DNA of 64,000 nucleotides, taken from Pseudolactococcus sp041800635 (GTDB lineage Bacteria; Bacillota; Bacilli; Lactobacillales; Streptococcaceae). The DNA lies in contig CP181259.1 in assembly GCA_047833645.1 (NCBI GenBank), positions 2,108,001 through 2,172,000 on the forward strand, given 5' to 3'. Below, in pieces: positions 1 through 8,546 of the stretch. The notes under the pieces were generated by a model. That model made no database searches and had not been told where the DNA came from. It saw nothing but the letters and a program-made list of their open reading frames with translations. The position numbers and the translations under genes were made by a program. Numbering within the stretch: the stretch's first letter is position 1; each line of letters begins with the position of its first letter.

Positions 1-58
1 TATTGCTCTTACGCCTTTCAAGAATGATGTAAGTCAGTGAATAAAATCTCAAAATATA

Positions 59-67
59 TGTTAAAAT
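59..67 (+). promoter_or_regulatory. extended -10 promoter, leaderless start
   Basis: TGT-TAAAAT with the hexamer at 62-67. It ends six bases before the ATG at 74, so the predicted transcript begins at the start codon. No Shine-Dalgarno sequence fits. One of eleven such promoters in this window. Confidence 0.6.
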
Positions 68-73
68 AAAAGA

Positions 74-979
74 ATGAAAAATAGCAACTCTCACATTTTT
101 AAAGGCACAATTTATGCCATTTTAGCAGGTGTTCTATGGGCATTTTCAGGGGTCTTTGGTCAAATCTTTTTTGAACAGTATGGTGGGAATGCGCTATGGA
201 TAACAACTTTTCGCTTAACAGTCGCAGGCATTATTTTGCTAACGATTTCATTGATACAAAAGCCGTCCGAGTTTTTTTCAATTTGGCAAGATAAGAAAAA
301 TTACGCCCCTCTATTTGGTTATGCCATCTTTGGCGTCCTCATGGTTCAGCTGACCTTCTATGCCTGTATTCAGGTAGCAGGTGCAGCGACGGCAACGGTG
401 CTTCAGTTTACATCGCCGATCTTCTTGCTGGCCTACTTAGCCATTTTTCGACGTCAGAAACCCAACCTCAAATCATTGATGCTAGTCTTGATTGCCATGA
501 CAGGGATCTTTTTCCTGACAACCCACGGTAACATTTCAACCATGGCTTTATCACCACTCGCCTTGCTCCTTGGCGGATTATCAGCAATTGCGGTGGTGTC
601 TTATTCCTTGATTCCCAAGCGCCTCTTGCAGACCTATGATGTCATGAATGTGACCGGTTGGGGGATGATGATCGCAGGCTTTGTCATGAACTGTGTCCAT
701 CCCGTCTGGTATCTCGACTTCACGCTGACGCCTGAAAGTTTCCTGCTGGCTCTTGGTGTCGCAGTCGTTGGGACAGCTATCGCCTTCATGTTTAACATGA
801 GTGCCATCAAGTACGTCTCGGCCATCGTCGCAGAAGTCTGTGCGGCCATGGAGCCGATTTTAGCAGCAGTCTTTAGTATCTTTTTATTCGATATGCCATT
901 TGACGCGGTGGTTGGCATCTCGATGTTGGTGACCTTGGTCAGCGTTATCTTACTGTCATTAGAAGAAGGAAAATCATGA
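74..979 (+). CDS. EamA/DMT-family transporter
   Basis: Predicted ten-helix permease of the drug/metabolite transporter superfamily (two EamA repeats), 301 residues, the usual length. Hydrophobic segments run almost continuously from residue 10 to 295. The substrate cannot be read from sequence; relatives export amino acids or other small metabolites. The ATG is placed by the extended -10 six bases upstream, which implies a leaderless mRNA. The stop overlaps the start of the next HAD gene by 4 bp (ATGA), so the two are probably cotranscribed and translationally coupled. The family call is firm, the substrate unknown. Confidence 0.85.
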   Translation: MKNSNSHIFKGTIYAILAGVLWAFSGVFGQIFFEQYGGNALWITTFRLTVAGIILLTISLIQKPSEFFSIWQDKKNYAPLFGYAIFGVLMVQLTFYACIQVAGAATATVLQFTSPIFLLAYLAIFRRQKPNLKSLMLVLIAMTGIFFLTTHGNISTMALSPLALLLGGLSAIAVVSYSLIPKRLLQTYDVMNVTGWGMMIAGFVMNCVHPVWYLDFTLTPESFLLALGVAVVGTAIAFMFNMSAIKYVSAIVAEVCAAMEPILAAVFSIFLFDMPFDAVVGISMLVTLVSVILLSLEEGKS

Positions 980-1575
980 GTTATACAGCTTACATTTGGG
1001 ATTTAGGCGGCACCTTACTTGATAATTACCAAACCTCAGCGACAGCTTTCCAGGAAGTCTTACTAGAAGACTTTGGGGTCAATGTCGCTTATGACGCAGT
1101 CTACGATGCCCTTCGGGTATCGACAGAGTTTGCAGTCTCTCAATTTGCAGCTGGTCTGCTGGATTTTACAGCACTCTACAAAAAAAGAGAGGCTCAAACC
1201 CTGACCACGCCGGTTTTATTTCCTGACGCTGAGCGTGTGCTTGCGACCATTGTCCAAAGTGGCCATCGGAATTTTATGATTTCACATCGCAATGATCAGG
1301 TCTTAGAAATTCTTGAGACGGCTGGTATCGCGGCATATTTCACTGAAGTCGTGACGTCTAGTAATGGTTTTGCTAGAAAGCCGAGCCCGGATTCGATTCA
1401 TTATTTACTAGACAAATACGCCCCAGCGCAACCTGTTATGATCGGGGATCGTGATATTGATATTCTAGCTGGTCAAAATGCGGGGATTGAGACGATTTAT
1501 TTTGCACCAGAAAATCAGGAAACGGTTCAAGCCACCCATCATGTCACGCAATTACTTGATATTTTAGACTTATAA
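976..1575 (+). CDS. HAD-family hydrolase, DLGGT variant
   Basis: A 199-residue haloacid-dehalogenase-like protein. Motif I is at residues 9-13 and reads D-L-G-G-T, so the nucleophile Asp is kept but the second Asp (general acid/base of DxD) is Gly. The C-terminal motif IGDRDIDILAGQNAG around residue 157 supplies the Mg-binding acidic pair. From general knowledge of streptococci, a DLGGT HAD gene commonly lies just upstream of gyrB, and here an IS and a broken oxidoreductase gene separate the two. Start chosen by the 4-bp overlap with the transporter gene. Substrate unknown; phosphatase activity may be altered by the missing Asp. Confidence 0.85.
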   Translation: MSYTAYIWDLGGTLLDNYQTSATAFQEVLLEDFGVNVAYDAVYDALRVSTEFAVSQFAAGLLDFTALYKKREAQTLTTPVLFPDAERVLATIVQSGHRNFMISHRNDQVLEILETAGIAAYFTEVVTSSNGFARKPSPDSIHYLLDKYAPAQPVMIGDRDIDILAGQNAGIETIYFAPENQETVQATHHVTQLLDILDL

Positions 1576-1581
1576 TAGACG

Positions 1582-1614
1582 AAGCATCTTGTGCCAACCG
1601 CGCAGGATGCTTTT
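1582..1614 (+). terminator. Rho-independent terminator after HAD gene
   Basis: Inverted arms AAGCATC (1582-1588) and GATGC (1606-1610) followed by TTTT, just downstream of the HAD stop codon. Confidence 0.7.
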
Positions 1615-1655
1615 ATTCTTGACAAGCCTGGCGCAATTGGTTACATTGGAGATAA

Positions 1656-1663
1656 AGATAAAA
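1656..1663. repeat. Target-site duplication, left copy
   Basis: AGATAAAA directly abuts the left IS end. The identical octamer is at 3078-3085. Eight bases is the duplication length expected for ISL3-family elements. Confidence 0.9.
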
Positions 1664-1697
1664 GGCTCTTTGTCAACTGTAGTGGGTAGATGAAAAG

Positions 1698-2954
1698 CTA
1701 ACACCTAGAGAGGACGAACTTCGTCCTCTCTTTCTTTATGTTCAATGCAATCAAAATCCGTTTTTTAAAGTTTTCAAAGTTCCTGAAACCAAAGGCATTT
1801 CTCTTAATGACTTTGATGAGATTATTGGTAGCTTCCAGTTTGGCGTTTGAATAAGGCAATTCCATGGCGTTTAAAACCTTGTCTTTATCCTTTAAAAATG
1901 TCTTCAATACCGTCTGGAAAATAGGATTAACGATGGCTATTTCCTGTTCGATGAGGTCAAAGAAATGGTCTGAGTTCTTCTCTTGGAAATGAAATAAGAG
2001 AAGCTGATAGAGTTCATAGTGTTGTCGTAGTTCCTCGGAGAAAGACAGGAGTTTTTCTAGGATTTCCTTGTTAGTCAAATGCATTCGAAACATAGGGCGA
2101 TAAAATCGTTTATCGCTGAGTTTACGGCTATCTTGTTGTATCAATTTCCAGTAACGTTTCAAGGCTCGGTATTCCTGCGATTTTCTGTCGAATTGATTCA
2201 TAATTTGAATACGGACACGGTTCATAGCACGACTAAGGTGTTGCACGATATGAAAGCGATCGAGTACAATTTTTGCATTCGGAAAAAGCTGTTTAGCAAG
2301 TTGATAATAGGGACTAAACATATCCATGGTAATCACTTTGACCCGATTTCTAACCTTTCTAGGATAGCGTAGAAAGTGGTTTCGGATGGTTGCTTGAGTT
2401 CTTCCGTCGAGAATGGCGATGATATTTAGGGAGTCGAAATCTTGAGCGATGAAGCTCATTTTCCCCTTCTTGAAGGCATACTCGTCCCAACTCATCACCT
2501 CAGGTAGGGTATTCCAATCCGTTTCAAACTTGAACTCATTGAGCTTTCTCATAACTGACGATGTTGAAATTGATAGCCTGTGTGCAATATGTTTCATTGC
2601 TTGATTTTCGATGAGTAATTGTGCGATTTTCTGGTTAACAGCGACAGAGATTTGGTGGTTCTTCTTGACAAGAGGAATTTCAGCGACCGCCATTTTTCCG
2701 CAATCTTTACACTTGAAACGACGCTTTCTAAGGCGGATAAGTAAAGGGTAGCCAGCAGTTTCTAGGTAGGGGATTTTAGAAGTTTTCTGGTAGTCGTACT
2801 TAGCCATTTGTCCCTTGCATTTTGGGCATTTAGGGGCTGTGTAGTCCAAGTGACCGTGGAGTTCTAAGTGAGTCCCCATATCATATTCATCAGTGATAGT
2901 GATATTTTTGTCTTTAATTCTGAGAAAATTTGTGATAAGATTTAGTTGTTCCAT
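1698..2954 (-). CDS. tnp: ISL3-family transposase
   Basis: DDE-type transposase of the ISL3 family, about 418 residues from the start chosen here. Visible parts are an N-terminal zinc-finger pair (CPKC and CKDC), an HTH region, and the catalytic core with W-D-E near MSWDEYAF, a downstream Asp in DMFSPYYQ, and the C-terminal NAKLEATNN Glu region. The longest reading frame begins at 2990, but that ATG is part of a TATAAT hexamer (2990-2995), so the ATG at 2954 (MEQLNLITNF) is the better start. The frame is intact, so the enzyme could be active. Confidence 0.92.
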   Translation of the reverse strand: MEQLNLITNFLRIKDKNITITDEYDMGTHLELHGHLDYTAPKCPKCKGQMAKYDYQKTSKIPYLETAGYPLLIRLRKRRFKCKDCGKMAVAEIPLVKKNHQISVAVNQKIAQLLIENQAMKHIAHRLSISTSSVMRKLNEFKFETDWNTLPEVMSWDEYAFKKGKMSFIAQDFDSLNIIAILDGRTQATIRNHFLRYPRKVRNRVKVITMDMFSPYYQLAKQLFPNAKIVLDRFHIVQHLSRAMNRVRIQIMNQFDRKSQEYRALKRYWKLIQQDSRKLSDKRFYRPMFRMHLTNKEILEKLLSFSEELRQHYELYQLLLFHFQEKNSDHFFDLIEQEIAIVNPIFQTVLKTFLKDKDKVLNAMELPYSNAKLEATNNLIKVIKRNAFGFRNFENFKKRILIALNIKKERTKFVLSRC

Positions 2955-2989
2955 ATGAGTCTTTCTAATGTGAGTTTCGTCGCTTTTCA

Positions 2990-2995
2990 TTATAG
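2990..2995 (-). promoter_or_regulatory. Putative transposase -10 element
   Basis: On the minus strand TATAAT lies downstream of the insulating terminator and upstream of the ATG at 2954. No good -35 is visible, so a weak promoter is likely. Confidence 0.45.
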
Positions 2996-3020
2996 GTCAT
3001 ATGGGACTTTTTTTCTACAC

Positions 3021-3077
3021 TAAAAAAGGCTCCATAATCTCTACAGTGGATTTACCCACTACAGAAATTATAGAGCC
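3021..3077 (-). terminator. Inward-reading terminator at IS right end
   Basis: Read on the minus strand, the terminal repeat is followed after a 5-base loop by its own near-perfect inverted copy (stem of about 22 bp, GGCTC...GAGCC) and then TTTTTT. Transcription entering the IS from the right flank should stop before the transposase gene. Confidence 0.75.
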
Positions 3078-3085
3078 AGATAAAA
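3078..3085. repeat. Target-site duplication, right copy
   Basis: AGATAAAA immediately after the right IS end, identical to 1656-1663. Confidence 0.9.
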
Positions 3086-3111
3086 AAGATAAGAAAAGAA
3101 AGTGAACGGCT

Positions 3112-4790
3112 ATGAAAATTATCATTATTGGTTCCGTTGCCTCAGGAACAAGTGTCGCGACCAAGGCACGCCGCAATTCTGAAAGTGCGACAATTACGCT
3201 CTATGACAAGGATACAGATATTTCCTATGCCGTCTGTGGGATTCCCTATGCCATCGGTGGAGAAGTGGGCGACTTCGATGAATTAACGCCTCGCGATGCC
3301 CAATGGTTTAAGGCACGTCACAACGTTGACGTTCACACGTCACACGAGGTCTTGCGGATTGATCACGCTATTAAAACAGTTTGGGTCAAAAATCTCTTGA
3401 CGGGTGAGACCTTTGAAGATACTTATGACCTGCTCGTCTTTGCGACAGGTGCGCGTTATCAAACGCCTGAAGTGTTTCAAGGCCATGATTTTGACAATGT
3501 TTTTCAGGTTAGAAATATTCAGAGTGGGAAAATGATTAAGTCCTATATCGCGGCGCATCAGCCCAAAACGGCAGTCATTGTCGGTGCTGGCTATATTGGC
3601 CTAGAAATGGCAGAGCAGCTGAAAACGCAAGGGATTGACGTGACAATTTTGCAACGCAGTCAACATCCCATGCCACATTTGGACTGGGATATGTCGATTC
3701 GCATTGAAGATGAGATGCAAAAGCAAGGCATTCAGTTTCGACCAGAAGAAACGATTGCTGAAGTCAGCGGGACAACGTATCTTGCATCAGCTATCACGAC
3801 CAAAGGAACTGTCCTTCAAGCTGACCTCTATATCATTGCGACAGGTGTGATGCCAAATACAGGGCTTGCAACTTCTATTGGTGTTGATTTGGGTGAAACG
3901 GGGGCGATTGTGACAGACGCAACCATGCAAACCAATCTTGAAGGGGTTTATGCAGTTGGCGATGTGGCTGAGAGTTTTCATGTGATCACAGGGAAACCCA
4001 TTTATCGCCCCATGGCGACAACTGCTAATAAAATGGGCAGAATCGCAGGCGATGCCATGACAGGGGGGATGCTACGTTTTCAAGGTATTCTGGGGACAGG
4101 TATTCTACGCTTCTTTGACTTAACCATTGCCCAAACGGGTTTGACTGAAACAGAAGCCCGAGCTGAAGGCTATGAAGTTGCTGTCTTGTTTAATATCAAA
4201 CCAGATAAGCCAGCCTATATGGCAGGTCAAGACATGGTCATTAAAGCGATTGCGGATAAACTGACGCATCGGATTTTAGGCGTTCAAATCATTGGCTCAC
4301 AAGGGTGGATAAGCGGATTGATGTCTTTGCCTCGACCATTACCCTAGGCGTGAAAGCAGAAGATTTATTCCATCTGGATCTAGCCTATGCGCCACCTTTT
4401 TCAACGACCAAAGATGCGGTTGCCTATACGGGTATGGCGCTGTCCAATGCTTTAAATACGGCATTGTTGATGACCCCTCAGGAATTACTGGCTTTACAAG
4501 AAAAGCAGACAGATATGACACTTATCGATGCGCGGACAGCCGAAAGCTACGCAGCAGGTCATATTCCTGGGGCGATTCATGTTCCTTTGTCAGCACTTCG
4601 TGAGCAGTCGGCCAATCTAAATAAAGAGAAGTTGACCATTGTTTATTGCTATAAAGGCGTTGCGGGCAATGCGACGCAACATATTTTACAGCATGAAGGC
4701 TTTAAAACCGTCTACAATTTGACCGGTGGCAATGATCATTATCAGGAAATTGCCAAACAGGCTAGGTTAGAGGATAAAGCAACGACCTAA
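3112..4790 (+). pseudogene. Frameshifted CoA-disulfide reductase with rhodanese domain
   Basis: Two frames encode one protein of about 559 residues. The first (3112-4347) has an FAD-binding GSVASGTSVA, the redox Cys42 in SYAVCGIPY, an NAD-binding GAGYIGLEMAEQL and an FAD GDVAES site. The second (usable from about 4305 to 4790) resumes at VDKRIDVFAS, continues the dimerisation domain (LDLAYAPPFSTTKD), and ends in a rhodanese domain with active-site Cys in VYCYKG. The shift is at the GGG of 4303-4305, where one base appears to be missing before GTGGATAAG. Family role: CoA-disulfide, polysulfide or NADH-dependent thiol redox. An IS lies 34 bp upstream and has displaced any older promoter. A real mutation is likely, but a sequencing error cannot be excluded. 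Confidence 0.85.
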
Positions 4791-4885
4791 GTGAGTCAAA
4801 CTTTAGCTGATAGTTCAACTGTCTGTCAAGGCTGTTTAAGGACATCTGGCATCATTGGAAAGATCAAGCAAAAAATCGTGAATTG

Positions 4886-4894
4886 TGGTATAAT
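4886..4894 (+). promoter_or_regulatory. gyrB promoter (extended -10)
   Basis: TGG-TATAAT, hexamer at 4889-4894, about 190 bases before the gyrB start. No convincing -35. Confidence 0.5.
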
Positions 4895-4929
4895 TATATC
4901 AATGTGTTGTGTATTGAATCCCTTAAAAG

Positions 4930-5007
4930 TCGCACATTTTTAGGTTATTTGATGACAAATTGATTTTCTGTGCGAGAAACGTTAAGCCCTAGTCATGAAC
5001 TGGGGCT
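4930..5007 (+). other. Structured gyrB 5' leader
   Basis: Two inverted repeats lie in the untranslated leader. TCGCACA (4930-4936) pairs with TGTGCGA (4969-4975), and AGCCCTAGT (4985-4993) pairs with ACTGGGGCT (4999-5007) with one G-U. No T-run follows, so these are not simple terminators. Function unknown. Confidence 0.5.
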
Positions 5008-5084
5008 AGCAGAAAGTGATCTTCCTGATTGAACGGGTTGTCTGTGATTTTTAACGGGCTTGAATATAATGAAAGAGGCGAGAG

Positions 5085-7046
5085 TTGACAACAGAAGAAT
5101 TACAAGCGATAGAAGATAAAAAAGAAAAAGCAGCGGAGTATGACGCCAGTCAGATTCAGGTCCTAGAAGGTCTTGAAGCGGTTCGGATGCGCCCAGGGAT
5201 GTATATCGGATCGACCTCATCAGAAGGGCTGCATCATTTGGTCTGGGAAATCGTGGATAACTCGATTGATGAAGCCTTAGCTGGCTTTGCCTCACATATT
5301 GAGGTTTTTATCGAGCCTGATAATTCGATCACCGTTGTGGATGATGGCCGTGGTATTCCAGTTGATATCCAAGAAAAAACGGGTCGGCCAGCGGTTGAAA
5401 CGGTCTTTACCGTCCTCCATGCCGGTGGTAAATTTGGCGGTGGCGGCTATAAAGTATCGGGTGGTCTGCACGGCGTTGGCTCATCTGTCGTTAATGCCTT
5501 GTCTACCCAACTAGATGTCACCGTCTTTAAACAAGGTCAAAAATATTACCAAGAATACCATCGTGGTGTTGTTGGTAGTGACTTGAAGATGATTGGGGAG
5601 ACCGACCGTCATGGGACAACGGTTCATTTTACGCCAGACCCAACGATTTTCACGGAAACAACTGAATTTGAGTTCCAAAAATTGGCCAAACGTGTCCGTG
5701 AATTAGCTTTCTTGAATCGCGGTTTGCGCATTTCAATCACCGATAAACGGCCAGATGAAGCTGAAAGTCTTCACTATCACTATGAAGGTGGTATTCAATC
5801 CTATGTCGAATACCTGAATGAAGATAAGGATGTTTTATTTGAACCTGCCATTTTCACAGAAGGTGAGATGGATGGAATCGCAGTTGAAGTTGCCATGCAG
5901 TATACGGGTGGCTATCATTCGATGATCCTGTCTTTTGCCAATAATATCAGTACCCATGAGGGCGGGACGCATGAGCAAGGCTTTAGGACGGCCTTGACGC
6001 GCGTGATTAACGCCTATGCTAAAACGAACAAGCTCCTTAAGGAAAATGAAGAAAACCTGACCGGTGATGATGTGCGGGAAGGCTTGACAGCCGTGATTTC
6101 GGTTAAACACCCCAATCCGCAGTTTGAAGGTCAAACCAAGACCAAACTTGGCAACTCTGAAGTCTCGGGGATTGTCAACAAGCTCTTTAGTGAAGAATTC
6201 GGCACTTTCCTTTTGGAAAATCCACAGGTCGCAAGACGTATCGTGGAAAAAGGGATTTTAGCCAGCAAGGCTAGAATCGCAGCTAAACGTGCGCGTGAAG
6301 TGACGCGTAAAAAATCTGGTCTTGAAATTTCAAATCTACCAGGGAAGTTAGCGGACTGTTCATCCAATGATCCAACGCAAACTGAAATTTTCATCGTCGA
6401 GGGAGATTCGGCCGGTGGATCAGCTAAGTCTGGTCGAAACCGTGAATTTCAAGCCATCTTGCCAATTCGTGGTAAAATCCTCAACGTTGAAAAAGCCAGC
6501 ATGGAAAAAATTCTAGCTAATGAAGAAATTCGGTCACTGTTTACAGCGATGGGGACAGGATTTGGGGCTGATTTTGATGTGTCTAAAGCACGCTATCAAA
6601 AATTGGTGATTATGACCGATGCCGATGTCGATGGGGCCCATATCAGAACCTTGCTTTTGACGCTCTTTTATCGCTATATGCGGCCAGTCGTTGAAGCAGG
6701 TTACGTTTACATCGCGCAGCCACCGATTTATGGGGTTAAGCTTGGCGATAAGATTACCTATATCCAGCCGGGTGTCAATCAGGAAACAGAACTCCAAGCT
6801 GCTGTTCTAGAGATGACAACGGGGAACCGTAAGCCAATCGTTCAGCGCTATAAAGGGCTTGGGGAAATGGATGATCACCAACTCTGGGAAACAACCATGG
6901 ATCCTGAGCATCGGACAATGGCACAAGTTAGCGTTGAAGATGCCGCAGAAGCGGATCAAATCTTTGATATGTTGATGGGGGATCGCGTGGAACCACGTCG
7001 TGACTTCATTGAAGCCAATGCCCAATATTCAACGATTGATATTTAA
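5085..7046 (+). CDS. gyrB: DNA gyrase subunit B
   Basis: ATPase subunit of type II topoisomerase gyrase, 653 residues, normal for Firmicutes. The N-terminal GHKL ATPase has EIVDNSIDEALAG, DDGRGIPV and GGLHGVGSSVVNALS. The TOPRIM domain begins near residue 437 with EGDSAGGSAKSGR and continues with MTDADVDGAHIRTL near 510. The C-terminus has QRYKGLGEM. GGGGYKVSGGLHGVG and the Lys-Ser-Gly after the TOPRIM motif favour GyrB over ParE. It starts with TTG at 5085, supported by GAAAGAGG at 5071-5078 six bases upstream. Transcribed alone, with its own leader and a terminator at 7049. Confidence 0.97.
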   Translation: MTTEELQAIEDKKEKAAEYDASQIQVLEGLEAVRMRPGMYIGSTSSEGLHHLVWEIVDNSIDEALAGFASHIEVFIEPDNSITVVDDGRGIPVDIQEKTGRPAVETVFTVLHAGGKFGGGGYKVSGGLHGVGSSVVNALSTQLDVTVFKQGQKYYQEYHRGVVGSDLKMIGETDRHGTTVHFTPDPTIFTETTEFEFQKLAKRVRELAFLNRGLRISITDKRPDEAESLHYHYEGGIQSYVEYLNEDKDVLFEPAIFTEGEMDGIAVEVAMQYTGGYHSMILSFANNISTHEGGTHEQGFRTALTRVINAYAKTNKLLKENEENLTGDDVREGLTAVISVKHPNPQFEGQTKTKLGNSEVSGIVNKLFSEEFGTFLLENPQVARRIVEKGILASKARIAAKRAREVTRKKSGLEISNLPGKLADCSSNDPTQTEIFIVEGDSAGGSAKSGRNREFQAILPIRGKILNVEKASMEKILANEEIRSLFTAMGTGFGADFDVSKARYQKLVIMTDADVDGAHIRTLLLTLFYRYMRPVVEAGYVYIAQPPIYGVKLGDKITYIQPGVNQETELQAAVLEMTTGNRKPIVQRYKGLGEMDDHQLWETTMDPEHRTMAQVSVEDAAEADQIFDMLMGDRVEPRRDFIEANAQYSTIDI

Positions 7047-7048
7047 TG

Positions 7049-7074
7049 AAAATGGCCTTCGTGGTCATTTTTTT
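7049..7074 (+). terminator. gyrB terminator
   Basis: AAAATGGCC, loop TTCGT, GGTCATTTTTTT immediately after the gyrB stop. Confidence 0.8.
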
Positions 7075-7105
7075 GCTTATTAGGTTTCTAAACACTGCGT
7101 GTTAG

Positions 7106-7134
7106 TTGTTGAAACTAACGAAAAATGGTAAAAT
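7106..7134 (+). promoter_or_regulatory. dinB promoter, leaderless start
   Basis: TTGTTG (7106-7111), 17-bp spacer, TGG-TAAAAT (hexamer 7129-7134). Six bases separate the hexamer from the ATG at 7141. No LexA- or HdiR-like operator was recognised. Confidence 0.65.
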
Positions 7135-7140
7135 AAAGTT

Positions 7141-8202
7141 ATGTTAGTATTCCCACTCATCAATGATACCAGTCGTAAAATCATCCATGTTGATATGGAT
7201 GCCTTTTTTGCGTCAATTGAGGAGCGGGACAATCCAGAACTAAAAGGCAAGCCTGTTGTCATTGCTAGAAACCCTCTGGAAACAGGGGGGCGTGGTGTCG
7301 TTTCAACGGCTAACTATGAAGCAAGAAAATACGGCATTCATTCTGCCATGTCGGCCAAAGAAGCTTACGAGCTTTGTCCGCAAGCGATTTTTGTATCAGG
7401 GAACTATGCTCATTATCAAGAGGTTTCACGCCAGATGCATGACATTTTTCATCGCTATACCGATGAGGTTGAAGGCATGGCCCTAGACGAAGCTTATCTG
7501 GATGTGACGGTCAATAAAATCAAGGCGGCGAGTGCGGTTAAGATTGCTAAGATGATCCAGCATGATATTTTTACGGAACTGCAGTTGACCAGTTCTGCGG
7601 GTGTTTCCTATAATAAATTTTTGGCTAAAATTGCCTCTGACATCGAAAAACCGAGAGGCCTGACCTTGATCGCACCAGAAGAGGCTTTGGCTTTTTTGGC
7701 CGACTTACCGGTGGCCAAGTTTCATGGGGTTGGCGTGAAGACAGCGGAGAAATTGGAAAGATTGGGCATCACCGAAGGCCAAGACATTCAAAATAGTTCA
7801 CCGCAATTTTTAGCCGAAAAATTAGGGGTCTTTGGCTGGGAGTTGTACCTCAAGGCCAATGGCATTCATCGGTCACCGGTCAAACCGAATCGGATTCGGA
7901 AGTCCGTTGGCAAAGAAAAAACTTATGGCAAGTTACTTTATTTGGAAGCCGATATCAAGGCTGAAATTAGTAAACTGTCGGAAAAAGTGGCCTTGGTCTT
8001 ACAGGATAAAAAGTTGAAAGGACATATCATTGTCCTCAAAATTCGCTATGCGGACTTTACAACCTTTACCAAGCGACTTTCTTTAGATGAGAAGGTGGCT
8101 GATTTTGACACCATCGACCAAAGTGCCCAAAAATTATTGGATGATGCCTTGCGTGATTCTATTGGCATTCGGCTTTTAGGTGTGACTGTGACCGGCTTAT
8201 GA
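7141..8202 (+). CDS. dinB: DNA polymerase IV (Y family)
   Basis: Error-prone translesion polymerase, 353 residues, full length. The catalytic carboxylates are in HVDMDAFFAS (residues 17-26) and ALDEAYLDV. An HhH region (VAKFHGVGVKTAEKLERLG) and the little-finger domain with KSVGKEKTYG follow. The N-terminal extension LVFPLINDTSRKIIHV is as I recall it in lactococcal and streptococcal homologues, so the ATG at 7141 is probably genuine even though it has no ribosome binding site. The promoter places the transcript start on that ATG. Confidence 0.95.
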   Translation: MLVFPLINDTSRKIIHVDMDAFFASIEERDNPELKGKPVVIARNPLETGGRGVVSTANYEARKYGIHSAMSAKEAYELCPQAIFVSGNYAHYQEVSRQMHDIFHRYTDEVEGMALDEAYLDVTVNKIKAASAVKIAKMIQHDIFTELQLTSSAGVSYNKFLAKIASDIEKPRGLTLIAPEEALAFLADLPVAKFHGVGVKTAEKLERLGITEGQDIQNSSPQFLAEKLGVFGWELYLKANGIHRSPVKPNRIRKSVGKEKTYGKLLYLEADIKAEISKLSEKVALVLQDKKLKGHIIVLKIRYADFTTFTKRLSLDEKVADFDTIDQSAQKLLDDALRDSIGIRLLGVTVTGL

Positions 8203-8213
8203 GGCAAATAAAG

Positions 8214-8241
8214 TTGCTAATTTTTTAATTTGTGATACAAT
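8214..8241 (+). promoter_or_regulatory. Promoter of small membrane protein
   Basis: TTGCTA (8214-8219), 16-bp spacer, TGA-TACAAT (8236-8241). It shows that the ATG at 8240, which overlaps the -10, is not the start. Confidence 0.6.
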
Positions 8242-8266
8242 GTTAGCAAATAGGGTGGGTCACAAT

Positions 8267-8506
8267 ATGAAAAAAATAATTGAGAATAAGATTGTCTATC
8301 TTATCGAAATTGCCCTGATCATTATTGGGCTATTGTGTATTGCGGTTGTCGTTCAAAATAATAAGGAAGATGCACTTAATCGTGGCAAACAAATCCTGTT
8401 ACGCCGAGAGAGTCATCATACTGTTGTGCGCTCAAAAAGGCAAGCGCCTTCCAAAAGTATGTCGAAAGCTGTCTCGACATTTGTGACCCTTTTACCAGAT
8501 GAATGA
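8267..8506 (+). CDS. Small single-pass membrane protein, unknown
   Basis: A 79-residue product not recognised by family. It has a short basic N-terminus (MKKIIENK), one strong transmembrane helix at about residues 8-33 (IVYLIEIALIIIGLLC), and a basic, Ser-rich C-terminal tail. Start at 8267 chosen because GGGTGGG lies at a suitable distance and the upstream ATG sits in the promoter. A stand-alone gene between dinB and the convergent prepilin peptidase gene. Translation and function are unproven. Confidence 0.55.
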   Translation: MKKIIENKIVYLIEIALIIIGLLCIAVVVQNNKEDALNRGKQILLRRESHHTVVRSKRQAPSKSMSKAVSTFVTLLPDE

Positions 8507-8546
8507 TGTCCAGGATCAAGCCTTAAACAACATGAAAAATAGCAAG

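Larger units (their letters stand above)
1664..3077 (-). mobile_element. ISL3-family insertion sequence, IS1167-like
   Basis: A complete 1,414-bp element. The ends are imperfect inverted repeats of about 24 bp: left GGCTCTTTGTCAACTGTAGT and onward, right (reverse complement) GGCTCTATAATTTCTGTAGT and onward. It is flanked by the direct octamer AGATAAAA on both sides, so the insertion is intact and probably not ancient. It carries a single transposase gene on the minus strand. The right end holds a second, inward inverted copy of the terminal sequence (about 3027-3077), which forms a terminator hairpin reading into the element. IS1167-like is my family-level recognition, not a database match. 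Confidence 0.93.

Noticed and set aside
4303..4306. Programmed frameshift in the oxidoreductase gene
   Set aside because: No slippery heptamer or downstream structure was seen; a plain missing G is simpler.
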